Source: Riptortus pedestris (Eukaryota; Arthropoda; Insecta; Hemiptera; Alydidae). Taken from it: 64,000 bases of DNA. A model generated the notes under the pieces. The model was not told the origin of the DNA. It did not search any database and was given only the letters and a program-made list of their open reading frames with translations. Of the stretch, positions 54,001 through 64,000 are shown piece by piece. The stretch lies in contig CM032228.1 in the NCBI GenBank assembly GCA_019009955.1, positions 97,794,001 through 97,858,000 of the forward strand, given 5' to 3'. The stretch's first letter is position 1, and the number at the start of each line of letters is the position of its first letter. A program made the position numbers and the translations under genes.

Positions 54001-57000
54001 TAACTGTAGCTATAGCGTCCTTACTACTAACTAGGGTTAAAGTTACAGAATAGTATATGATACATGTGATGCCAAAACACATATGAATTTGTGAGAAGTT
54101 TTTGCATTTGCCAAGTGGCTTCTAATTAACATCTACCTCCCTAGCACGTATCCCCTCCCACCTCTAATGCCTATTTCACAGTTCGAATTTTTTAAAGGAC
54201 CCCTAAATATTTGATATGATTCTCAATTTTAATTTATTCTTACCAATAAGTTGAAATGATCTCAATCATATGTTTTGAAAAATCACATTAATATTACTAA
54301 GGAATGCGTTTAAAATTTTGGCAACCATGGTTCTATTAGATATCATTAACTATAATTACTATTTTCAGATTTATCTTCTCATTAAAGTTTGCTACATAAT
54401 ATATGAAATTCCTGAGATAAATATATAAACATTTAATTATACATTACACTGAATTAATAGATAGACCATCAAATCTCTAAAAGTGAATTGACAAAAAAGC
54501 ATAGTCCCTAAACTAATATGTATTTATGTAAAAAGGAGGTTTCAGTTAATGCCAAGGAAGTTTTCTGACGAATTATTAAGTCTAGATCAAATGTATAATG
54601 GTAATTACACTTAACCACCAGCTTAAATTTGTTTAACTAAATGAACAGCTATCCACACCATTTTATACCTCTTCATGAAGTTCTTGCCACTTTCCTCCCA
54701 AAACAAGGCTGCGGTCCAAAACAATATCTATTTCAGAAGCACCATTTTCAACACAGAAGGCAATTTCGTCAACTCTCGTTGTTAGTGGATACTGCCCAGT
54801 AGGAAACCCGGTTGCCACTGTAATTCAGGCAGTTTATTACTGGTAGTTAAACAAAAATTACAATGAATTATTTACTAAACACATTTTTTAAACAAATATC
54901 AACACAACCAATTTTAAATAAATAAATAAAAATATATATATATATTCTTTCTTTTTCGCAAATTGGCCAGGAAATCTATTAATTCATTCACATTGAATGA
55001 AATTGAAGATTAAACAAGATTTAAGAAATTAATTAATGAGACACATTTTAGATTACTTACAAACCAGGTACAACATGCATACATTTTGGCCATTATGGAT
55101 TGTTGGCTTTTATTTGGGGTTCCGTCAGGATTCAATACTCACAGATACCCGGCTCTGGAAATCTTACTCCAGGTTATTGAACCAACATTGCCTGATCCTA
55201 CCTCCTCTCCTACATCCTCCTGATATACCATATAGTATCTTCTAGGATAGCCTGAGTGGCGTATCATATCCCCATCTGGGCTTCTCTTACAGGCACGAAA
55301 TATTTTAAGCAGGGCTCTTCTTTCCCAGGCAGCACCCTTCTGTTTCCTTTTATGAACATCCAAGCTTCACTGTCACACTACAATGTGTCTAATCAGCATT
55401 TCATGTATGATTAGGTTCACTAGAGCTTCTTGAATAGAAAAACAATTTGCAGGACAAAGAAGCACTGGTCCCTCGAACCATTCTAACATCAGCCTCTATG
55501 TTATTGCTCGCCATTACCATCCCCTCTTCTAAATGAGATTTAATTAAGGAACATGGACTTCTTTATAACAATAGATTTTTTCAAGATAATCTCTAATACT
55601 TCATTTTATAATACTTGCTGTATGTCCTAAATCGAACACACCTCACACCAATTATTCTACAAACCCTAACCAATGCCATGATGGTTCTAGTCATAATTAA
55701 CACATCTGCAGGATACGCAAAAAGCTGTATGGGCATATTGTTTATAGGACCACCAGGGTTAGTTTAGCATGCCTTAAATTGCCTGAGGTAATAATAGATC
55801 TCCTGGTCTTAGAACCCTATTAACCTGAGAGCTACCTAAGACTTGACTTTCCAGTGCCCTCCTCATCCATGAGATAAGATTGCTAGGCAATCCTGCTGCC
55901 TGCAATTTTATCCAAAGCTTTTATTCTTTTGAGGATCTAACATTCTTTCACCTCCAGTGACCAGTGTATGAATTATTCCATTCTGCTGTGCTGGATGGTG
56001 ATATAAAGCGACATGTAGTTATATATTGGTGTCTGTAAACCTCTTAACCCATGTGTCCATTTAATTTTCTTTCCACCAGAAATTCATTATGAACTCAATG
56101 TTGGGATAAATTGAGTTCAGATGCGGTAAAAATTCATTCATTTTTCCATGAAGCTATATGACAAATGTGTAATTGACATATATGAACCATATTTTTGGTT
56201 TTCAATAAAGTTGTCTTAAGTGCCTTTTTTTTCAAATGGCTTTAAGCAAACCTCAGCTGCCGTAGGACTTAATGGTGATCCCATGCTTGCACCATCAGTT
56301 TGCTGGTAGAACTCACCATTGAAAAGAAAATATCTAAATTATAGGGAGATACTCAAACAGTGAGAAAGTCAAAAGTGAAGAGGAGATATTTTTTACTGGT
56401 TCTGATATCTTTCATTTTCCCTACGTATGTAGAATATGGAATGAAGATCCGGATTATCTACATTCAATTAAATTTACCCACATACAGAATACATTAAAAA
56501 CTTGGTAACACAACCACAATACCGTGCACTAATCTAACCGTCTTTTTAAACATCATTTCTATAGCAATGAGAGAATGTGGTATTTGCTAAGACCTGACAG
56601 TTACGACTAACTGTCAAAGTTGTAAGCTATGTTCGTGAATGATGTGGGGTAAGTACAATGCTTGGTTGCATTATTCTCACTAAATACTATGAGATCCCAT
56701 AGCACGGAAATCCAATTGAGTTAATTATGGGTCTCATGGGAATACCCTGCTTGTATATTTTGGGTAAGCCATGTGGTCAGAGTGGAACTGGGTCTTACTT
56801 CATTCATTGGTTATATTCCTCTTCTTTGTCTATAGAAGTGGCTTTTACTGCTTTGTTTCTCATCAAGTCATAAAAAAGGTGGGGCCTAGACGAGGGAGAA
56901 AACCAAAATTTGAAATATCTGTTACTATGAGACAGATCGTAAAATAATATAAAACTAATATTAATGCAAATTCCTAAAATTGTTACTTTATAGAATTCTT

Positions 57001-60000
57001 CTCTAATTTCAGTATTAATTAAAATATATTATTATTATTTTTTTTAATATTTAGCCTTTAAAATAAGACATATTGTTTTCATCAGGCAAGGAAGAGGGAC
57101 AGTTTAGAGAGGGGATAAGATAAAAAATTCAAAATATCTCTGTTATTATGAGTTGTGTCGAAAATAGTAACAAAAAAATCTTGTTGTAATTTTATTTTCT
57201 AAAATTTATGTTCTTTACATTTTTTTCTCTATTACGAATGTTAACTGAGATCTTTGATTTTTTTAGTTTTCTGTCTTGTGTAAACTCCCACTACTACTAA
57301 TGTGATTTTCACTTGAGCATCTGAGCCACAAACATGTCATAAGAAGCTTAAGTCAAGACCTGTTGAGATAAACTTCCTCAATATCATTGTGATTGGGATA
57401 GGGCATTTGACATCTATCTCATCTATGCATGTAATATTTCTTTGAAGTATCGAACCCACTTAGTCTTGTTTCAATTACTATCTGTCAGAAGATTCACATG
57501 TTAGTGACAGAATTCAATCCACTCAGAGAATTTCAATCGATGACCTTCAATACCCTTCTAAAATTTACAGAACTCTTCAAGTCTGAGTAGTATTTTCCAG
57601 CATTTCCTGAAGTATCTTAGATTCAAAAGTTCTCTTCTTTTACACAGGAACATCCCTGCATTTCTACTGTTTTCGAAACATTTTCAGTCGTGCCTCTTTT
57701 GATTCTTTAATTACCTTCTCATATTCATTATCAAACCAAGGGTCCTTTTCCTTCACTTTCTTTTCCCCCAATACTTGACCACCACCTCTTTTTAGCAGAT
57801 TTCCCTCAAAGGATACCAGCTATTGAGGTTGTACTCATGCCTTGTGATTTTCTAACAATGCTCCACATAACAACTATATACATCTGACAACCCCTTGGGA
57901 TGACTAAAGTCATGATTCTCTCGTCCACAGGCAGGCTGACACAAGGTGAACTGACAACAAAACCTCCAGTTACAATAAGATCTGTCAGTCGAGTTTAATA
58001 ACTCACTACATAATAATCTGATCATAAATCCCTTGTCTCGCTCAAGGGCAGCTAAAGATCTCAAAGGTCTGTAACGCCAACCAAAAATAAAAAATATAAA
58101 TATATGAAACATGTGTAGTAAGAGGAGAACACTTGTGTGCCCTACCAACACGTGGAAAATCTGCTTAGTTTACGCAGCCCCTGCTTGATGGATTTTTTTT
58201 GTTTTTGTATTTTTTAATTTTAGATCTAAGTTTGTTAAACAGAAAAATTCTTTAAAATATTTAATGTGGTAAATACACTGGGAAAATCATGGAGTACAGG
58301 GCTGTCTGCAACAGGGGTAGTTTCTTTATTACAAGAAATGGATGAGAGCAATGAAGAACTCACCAGAAGCAACTGGCATTGATGAGTTTAAGAGTTTCAG
58401 TTGTTTTACTGCATCAGCAACTCTTGCAGGATAAACACAAACAGCGGCAACTTGAATATCATTCAAGAAGCCTAAGTCAATCTTATTTTCAGCAAAAGTT
58501 GATAATATTACATGGGATACAGGATTCACAGCCTAAAAATAAAATAAGTAGCAATAGATACTTAATTAGAGATTAGAATAAAAATCATTTATTTCAGAGA
58601 TGCTGAGTGGTAGAGGAACTAATCTACCTGGATAAACAAATAAGGCCTGTTTCCCTCCATATGTTTCAGCACACATATTATGAAGTAAACCACAATCCAA
58701 AGGCCTTGTTTGTACATTAATATATAAATCTCTATAGTTTATAAACTGCTAGTAGAGCATAAGCTTTAGCCTTTGCATACTATCATCACATGCCTAGGTA
58801 TTATCAAAACAACCTCTCATTTCCTCATGTAGATTAGCAAATCTAGGTTCGGTCCATTTAACATATATTGTAAAATACATTTCTGTTAAAGCCAAATAAA
58901 GAATTTTTGTGCAAGTTTATCAGCTTGGTATTCCAACATAATTTAAGAATATTATTATATGTATACAGCATGAATATGAGAAATGAATAATTTTTGGATG
59001 ACCACCAAGAATATAAATTTAAGTTTCCAGGACATGAATGCTAGGGGGCCTTTCATATACATCAGATTATTAATCTGAGGTTTCTAATAGAAATCCTCAA
59101 GTTTTATGTGTCTTCTGATTCTTCAACCTGCTGCTCTTACCAACCTAAAATGTTGACAATAGGACTCTCATGTTTTTTTAATAAAGAGCTCAAGTTCCAC
59201 TGTTATTCATAACTTTTGGTTTGAGGTAATTTTACTATATTTTCACATATACCTTCCTGGGGTTTTTAAAAATAGAGAGATCACTGCAGGCCATTGAAGT
59301 AATTCGAGCTATTATACCTGCGTAGATGTTATCACTCCCCATTGCTCACTTCTAGATACTTGAACATGCCACAATTAGGAAACATAAACCCCCCAGACAG
59401 GACCTCCAGTCTCTCTGGTTGAAGTCCTCTTAATTGAAATGGTTGTTCACAGAATCTTCAAGGCTGGGAGGAGAACTGTAACAATATAAATTTGCTATCC
59501 TTTTCATGTACATGGGTATTAATAGGCTCTCCCATTCTCTCTTCAGTCAGTAAACCCATTATCACTCGATAAAGCACACTACAGATATTCTCTCCGATAT
59601 ATTTCAGCAGTTCCATAGGAATTTCATCAAGCCCAAGAGACTTTTATCCCTTAATGACAAGATTTGGTTTACATTTATGAAGCGGAGCAGCTTCTTCAAT
59701 GTCTAAATTATTATAATAGTTGATCAGTTGGAGTAATAACTTGTCTGAAAAGTAATGGGCCCGCCTGTATTTGATCCAGTCTCAGTGGGAAAGTTTTCTA
59801 GTGGCCTTAAAAGAAATAAGAAGGCTGACAGATTCGCACTCTTAGGGAATCCACATCCTTATATTTTAAATGTTCCTCCTGCATTTTCACAAACCTAGTA
59901 GCTTCATATAATTTTTTCTTATAAAAAAACGCTCTTTTAGGATTTCTATATGGAGTATGCACTTTATGTACAGTGTTTATCCTCAGATAAATGACTTCCT

Positions 60001-62407
60001 CACATTTTTCAACCCACTAGAAGTTGGTTGAAAAATGTGAGGAAGTAAATGACTTCCTCACATTTGTCATCACACTAGAAGTTGCTTTTCAACCGCAGAG
60101 CTTTATATTCTCCAATTCACTGAACTTTCTTCTGTAAATAGGTCTTCAGAGTTCTATTTATTACAGGCCCTGATCTTAATCTTCCTTACAGTTTCCATAT
60201 CCTATACTAATGTAAAAAATGGCTCCATATGAATAGATTCAAGAAGGTTCTGAAAGATCAGAACACCAGTAGCTCTGTTTGTCAGATATGTAAGAAGAGT
60301 CATTAGTACTCGTTAAAGATCAGGCCTATTTAGTTCCTAAAATGATCACAAAGTCTTAAATCTTCAAGAAAGCCATAAAAGGATGATTTTTATACTTCTT
60401 TAACACACTCTCAAGTGACATCCAAACTGAATAACCTAGTTGTATATGATATAGCATCTGGCCTTTAATATGATTCTTCAGATCCAGATATTAATGCAGC
60501 TGAAAACTAAAACTTTACCTTGAGGATCAAATGCTTGACTCGTTCTACCTAGTAAAACTATTTATCACGACCATTATCCAGATTGTCGAGATTTATTTTG
60601 ATTTCTTTTTTTAGGCCATTGCTTCAGTAGAGCTTCATTATTAAAGTAACAAATTAGGCAAGTCACTATGACCTCTTTCTTCAGCTGAAGCATGTTATTG
60701 AAGGCAACCATAGGCACTGAAAATGTATGATTTTATTTTGAGAATCAACTGATTTAGCAACTAGCTGCAACATTACATATCAACATCACTATGTCTTTAA
60801 CAGTACCACTACATCAACCTTTGATTTATTGATTTTTATTATTATTAACATTATTATTGATCCTTTGCAAACTCTGTAAAAAAATATATTTTTCAAAAAT
60901 TTGCAGAGTTCTATCTTTTCAGCTTCATCCACTCATACTGATAGGTGATAATCAATAAGATCCTAAGACTGTCTTCAATGGTGTGATACATATAAACAAT
61001 TAATAATAAAAGATAATAAATGGATGTGTTAATAAATAGCCAATTAAGTGACACTAAAACTAAATCTTTAAAAACTCATTCTGAAACTACAAACTACACT
61101 GAGGTGTACAAGGCACAACTTGATTATAAAAACTTATACAACAGATAAGCTAGGAAAAATAAGCAAGGATAAGCCATCATCTAGCCATCACTACACAAAC
61201 ACTGTGAAATCTTTGGTTTAGAAAGGCAGAAACAAGAGACACTAAATCCTATTTTATAAGACAAAGATATTAGTCTATAAAAATAATGTTAAAAGAAGGG
61301 TAGAATATGAAAGGACCCAGATTCTGTAGCGCCTATGAAATATGAATATAGAAGATGGATCTTCTAGCAATAAGGTAATGGGTTATCTTAAAATAAGTTT
61401 GTCAAGCAGGGGCTGCATTAACTAAGCAGATTTCCCACATGCAACATGTATTTGTATTTATCTCAAAACGCAAAAGTTCAATAAGAACAATATTTGATAT
61501 AGGCTTCAAATAAAGTGCTTCATAATGTAACAGCTTATTGTTAATATGAAATGAGTAGGAGTGGGGGCTTACTGAAGGCAAAAAACTAAAAAATGCAAAT
61601 ATGTTGGTTAATAATCAAGTTAGTGAAAGAACATACATAACAACATTTATAGAACATTATATATGCAATAAGATTGACTCTATACAATTTTTCAATCCGA
61701 CACCAAATAACGCTTAATAACGGAGATAACGATTAATAAAGGATGAATTTTCAAAATCCCCTCTCCCTCTGGTGCGAATTCTGCCGTTAACAAACTTGAT
61801 CTTTATTTTTACATAAAACATTTATATTTCCAGTTTTATAAAGCAAACAAAAATTACGACAGCTAGAACGTTAACAGGCAGACATATATAGATAAAATTT
61901 TGAAAGGACCTCATTTTTGTCATCTCCTATATAGGATTGATGGACATTGGTGGAAATTTTTTGAAAATCATGTCATGAGTACGACTTGAATTCTAATGAG
62001 CTACAAGAAGAAGAGACTTGTTTCATTTTCAATATCTATCAAGAACACTTATAGCATAAATATCATTATACAAAATTATCTACATGACATTAAATTAGTT
62101 CAATAGACAGAAAGGTAAAAAATAAGCTTAGGTAGGTAAATTAGGCCAAATTGTATTTACTGAATGTAAATGAGTCAAACGAAGAAAAAGAAAATGTAAT
62201 TATACCTAAACCTCACCTTAATACATAATCGGGAAACATTGGAAAATGTATCATCTCCAGCAAGGGTTGTGAGATCTATACATGAGATTGCTTTAAGAAG
62301 CCAAGCTATCTCATAATTTTTATATAGCACAGGAAGACGCAGGGAGCTGATACTTCTATGTAGAGAAGCCTCGTTTATGTGAGTGTTTCCATTACAGAAA
62401 GTAGAAT
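47875..62407 (-). CDS. DERA: Deoxyribose-phosphate aldolase, six exons, first exon missing
   Basis: Reading order: 62407-62217, 58532-58364, 54817-54669, 52140-51999, 48709-48624, 48081-47875. All junctions are GT-AG in matching phase, giving 313 aa; human DERA is 318 aa, so only about the first ten residues are absent. Known activity: reversible retro-aldol cleavage of 2-deoxyribose-5-phosphate to glyceraldehyde-3-phosphate and acetaldehyde, a cytosolic step in deoxynucleoside breakdown. Visible motifs in order: IDLTTLAGDDT, AAVCVYPARV, VATGFPTGQ, ASEIDIV (conserved Asp), KACGEAHMK, EFIKTSTGKESVN (Schiff-base Lys codon 52009-52011), GLKPAGGVR (second active-site Lys, 48070-48072) and LFRIGAS (phosphate binding). 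All catalytic residues are present, so it is likely functional. The gene faces the OBP gene tail-to-tail. The start codon lies upstream of 62407, perhaps outside the window. Confidence 0.93.
48624..48709 (-). CDS. DERA: DERA exon KESVNANLPAGLVM
   Basis: Acceptor after a long T run, donor gtaacc. 28 codons, ending RDFHRKTNTK, joining in phase to the preceding TSTG and following VGLKPAGG motifs. Confidence 0.93.
50097..50648 (-). mobile_element. Helentron-like element, near full length
   Basis: Reverse copy: TTAGCAGATTTCCCTTAGGG at 50097, the tccatcgatcctacctagca landmark, and the 5' end ggaaatctgcttagttaaca near 50620. Lies in a DERA intron. Confidence 0.58.
50812..51780 (+). mobile_element. 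Helentron-like element, possibly composite
   Basis: 5' end aaagtccgtcacgcaggggc at about 50814 and 3' hairpin plus CTAA at 51777-51780. The middle (50885-51290) is not shared with the other copies, so it may be two copies or a host insertion. The core tract here is (GATA)n plus (AT)n at about 51617-51651. Confidence 0.55.
51999..52140 (-). CDS. DERA: DERA exon with Schiff-base lysine
   Basis: Acceptor aatttag, donor gtaata. Encodes KACGEAHMKAILSVGE and AGSEFIKTST; the Lys of FIKTST forms the Schiff base with substrate in this family. Confidence 0.95.
52882..53293 (+). pseudogene. 5'-truncated RTE-type LINE, C-terminal tail
   Basis: Flanked by an 11-bp duplication ATACATACATA (52871-52881 and 53294-53304). 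Encodes ARFERRILRKILGGV, SRLRWAGHVVRMSEDEIPKK, then RRGRPRLRWRDGVAEDARSM and a Trp-rich end, the conserved C-terminal segment of RTE-like non-LTR polymerases. Ends in a TGATGATGAT-type 3' tail. The reading frame is still open over the last 112 codons, so it is fairly young. Lies in a DERA intron. Confidence 0.85.
54669..54817 (-). CDS. DERA: DERA exon with conserved catalytic-network Asp
   Basis: Acceptor attacag, donor gtataa. Encodes ATGFPTGQYPLTTRVDEIAF then ENGASEIDIVLDRSLVL. The Asp of EIDIV (codon 54726-54728) corresponds to the proton-relay Asp of the family. Confidence 0.93.
55150..56870 (-). pseudogene. Penelope-like element reverse transcriptase relic
   Basis: Stop-broken minus-strand homology in the right order: GLPKIYKQGIPMRPIINSIG (about 56690-56780), FNGEFYQQTDGASMGSPLSP (about 56270-56320), and a decayed ICHIASWK segment standing for the YVDDTFVIW active site. 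The GLPKIHK and MGSPLSP motifs are diagnostic of Penelope-like RT. The intact catalytic DD pair is lost. Lies in the DERA intron 54818-58363. Confidence 0.82.
57792..58192 (-). mobile_element. Helentron-like ends around unrelated core
   Basis: TTAGCAGATTTCCC at 57792 and the opposite end aatctgcttagtttacgcag at about 58157-58176 in reverse orientation. The roughly 300 bp between them does not match the usual core and is more GC-rich. Confidence 0.5.
58364..58532 (-). CDS. DERA: DERA exon with AAVCVYPARV
   Basis: Acceptor ttttag, donor gtgagt. Starts AVNPVSHVIL in phase 0 and contains QVAAVCVYPARVADAVKQL, the start of the TIM-barrel core. Confidence 0.92.
59380..59960 (-). pseudogene. RTE-like LINE reverse transcriptase fragment
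   Basis: Minus strand: NPKRAFFYKKKLYEATRFVK (about 59880-59950), then SLGLDEIPMELLKYIGENIC (59581-59640), equivalent to the KSPGPDEIPAELLK motif in the RT finger region, with stops in between. Old insertion in the DERA intron. Confidence 0.65.
59994..60046. repeat. Perfect 21-bp stem hairpin
   Basis: ACTTCCTCACATTTTTCAACC (59994-60014) and its exact inverse (60026-60046) with an 11-base loop. A third diverged direct copy of the left arm and loop follows at about 60052-60094. Confidence 0.85.
61391..61990 (+). mobile_element. Helentron-like element lacking the 3' hairpin
   Basis: 5' end gcaggggctgcattaactaa then AGCAGATTTCCCACATG, and core landmarks up to gtcatgagtacgactt, where the family match stops before the hairpin. 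Confidence 0.55.
62217..62407 (-). CDS. DERA: DERA exon (N-terminal part)
   Basis: Acceptor ctctag, donor gtgagg. Encodes AWLLKAISCIDLTTLAGDDT and SNVSRLCIK. The first two bases finish a codon begun in an unseen upstream exon. The segment before AWLLK is diverged from the vertebrate protein. Confidence 0.85.
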
Positions 62408-63324
62408 CTAGAGTAAAGAAGTGAAGGGGAAATTACAAAAATCAAGACAAATATATTTTAATCTCAACAGTAAAAAGAATTAAGAATGAAAATCTTCTAC
62501 TGTTCTAACTGGTTTTAATAATACAATTAGATGATTTCTTCAAAAAATTTTATTTTAAATTGTATTATTAGGAGTAATTCATTATTTTATCCAAAGTTTA
62601 ATATTATACTATAAATTATTTATTCCTATGCAATAACTAATATAAATTTATTAATTTTGTTCTTGAATTAAGACAAGAATGTCTTCTATTTATCATGACA
62701 ATTAAGCAAAATAAAAGAAGAAAGAGTAATGTACGTTCTCATAATTTACAAGGAAATGAAGGGCATCATTTCAACTCTTAAATAAATGAAAAATACCATA
62801 TTAAAAAAATGGGGCTGATCAGATATGAAGTAATATATGAAGTTCCTGGATCTTACCAAATTCAATGTACATTATTCAGGGTAATTTGGAAGGGGAAAAA
62901 AGGTTATCTAAGAAACCTTAACGCCTAAAAAAATAAAATACTTCAGTTACAGAAATAAAATTGTTATCAATGCTCTTATCACAAGAGAGCTTAACTTATT
63001 AACTTGTTTCGTTATCGTTGAAGACAAAAGTTGATTTACGTATCTCGAATATTAAAAAATATATTCTAAATCTATGTATAAGTTGGCCCAAAAAACTTTG
63101 GAGAAATGTTTATTTGTTCCTTTAAGAACACATATTTCTGTCATTTGACGTAGATTTATCTCAACACTAATCGATCAATGAACAATACATGATTATTTAT
63201 TTTGTATAAATAAATTATTGACTCTTCAAGTTTAATGACTTTAACATCGCTAAAAACATTTTAAATTTTTATTGCCAGATTATATTTACGATCTACCACA
63301 GAGAGACTTGTAAATATAACAAAC

Positions 63325-63644
63325 TAGCTGTACCCGTACCTTGGCTGTACCCAGCACGCGCTGCTACGCCACCAACTAAAATACTAAATTATGATAAAGA
63401 TGTATATAATAAAAGTTATTCTAAATATCAAATTAAACATATTTTGCCACGTGCGCGTTCACCAAAAAAAAAAAAAAAAATAGGAAACGAAATATGACAA
63501 TTTTTCATTTCATGTCTCCTTAACAACCCCCACTCCTGTTCGTTCCTAAAAATGCTAATTGTGCTTATTATCAAAAATACGGAGCTTCGTTGATTTCGAT
63601 TTAGTCTTTCGAGTCCCATAACATTGTTGACCCCTTCTATAGTT
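63325..63644 (+). repeat. Host interspersed repeat interrupted by a Helentron-like insertion
   Basis: Same family as 180-790: start aactagctgtaccc, landmark ccttaacaacccccactcc, and then the match breaks in ctatagttt, where the hairpin family inserts at 63645. The unbroken family reads ctatagtttttagcg. Confidence 0.5.
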
Positions 63645-63764
63645 TTAGCAGATTTCCCTTAAGGGAAATCAGCTATTGAGGTCGTACTCATAATGCGAGT
63701 TTCGAAAAATTTCTTCAAATGTCCATCATTCCTACCCAGGAGATGACGAAAATGAGGTCCGTTC

Positions 63765-63822
<58 letters not shown>

Positions 63823-64000
63823 CTGTTAACGCTCTAGCGGTCGCAATTTTTGTTAGATCTTTAATAAACTCGGAATTTAATCGTTTTATGTAAAAAGGAA
63901 GATCAAGTTCGTTAATGGCTGAAATCCGACCAGTGGGAGGGGGGATTTTTGAAAATTCAAAATATCTCCGTTATTATGCGTCGGATCGAAAAATTGTATA
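63645..64000 (-). mobile_element. Helentron-like element, cut by window end
   Basis: TTAGCAGATTTCCCTTAAGG at its edge, an (AT)n core at about 63771-63819, then gcggtcgcaatttttgtt and ggctgaaatccgaccagtgg. It sits inside the host repeat ctatagttt, which gives a clean insertion point. Confidence 0.62.

Noticed and set aside
57852..58151. 99-codon minus-strand frame
   Set aside because: Lies between two ends of a Helentron-like element, shows no recognisable motif and has no splice-phase link to DERA.
1..64000. CRISPR arrays, bacterial operons, phage or integron features
   Set aside because: Spliced genes, chitin-binding and OBP families, and eukaryotic transposons make this an insect nuclear sequence; the tandem repeats seen are minisatellites.

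Overview
The window is insect nuclear DNA: AT-rich, intron-rich and dense in transposon relics. The evidence is a chitin-binding (RR-type) cuticular protein gene, an insect-type odorant-binding protein (OBP) gene, GT-AG introns of up to about 4.9 kb, and mariner, hAT, Penelope-like and LINE relics. I cannot place the order. Three genes could be rebuilt across introns in consistent phase, and one terminal exon of a fourth gene is visible. Most long reading frames outside these exons are repeat-derived or chance.

Layout. 1-11.6 kb is repeat-dominated: a duplicated interspersed repeat (180-790), hairpin elements, and a 2.2-kb array at 4473-6665. 11.6-13.3 kb holds a hAT relic and then the last coding exon of an unidentified plus-strand gene. 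18.8-25.8 kb holds the last three exons of an RR-type cuticular protein gene, with an internally deleted mariner in one intron. 31.7-45.6 kb holds an eight-exon OBP gene on the plus strand; its introns carry LINE, Penelope, Helentron-like, SINE and mini-piggyBac insertions. 47.9-62.4 kb holds six exons of deoxyribose-phosphate aldolase (DERA) on the minus strand, tail-to-tail with the OBP gene and also full of retroelement debris. 62.5-64 kb is repeats again.

Main discovery. The 4473-6665 array is built from a unit of about 527 bp in which I can fold a complete hammerhead ribozyme (55 nt). Stem I is closed, stem II is closed with one bulge, stem III is open, and all catalytic-core bases are present. 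Three copies are intact, two on the minus strand and one on the plus strand, and a fourth is truncated. One intact copy carries two changes that both keep the ribozyme consensus. The array is a head-to-head inverted composite with a 12-bp flanking duplication inside an older repeat. It resembles a retrozyme or ribozyme-bearing satellite, and Penelope-like reverse transcriptase relics lie in the same window.

Second. The OBP gene has the classical six-cysteine framework plus an extra cysteine pair. Its C1-C2 segment is enlarged to about 120 residues of Asn-rich, hydrophilic sequence, and a second Asn-rich tail of about 120 residues follows the last cysteine. The split between three 5' exons and a distant core makes it easy for gene finders to break it into pieces.

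Nothing suggests that the genes form a pathway: OBP (secreted, sensory), cuticular protein (extracellular matrix) and DERA (cytosolic deoxynucleoside catabolism) are independent loci.
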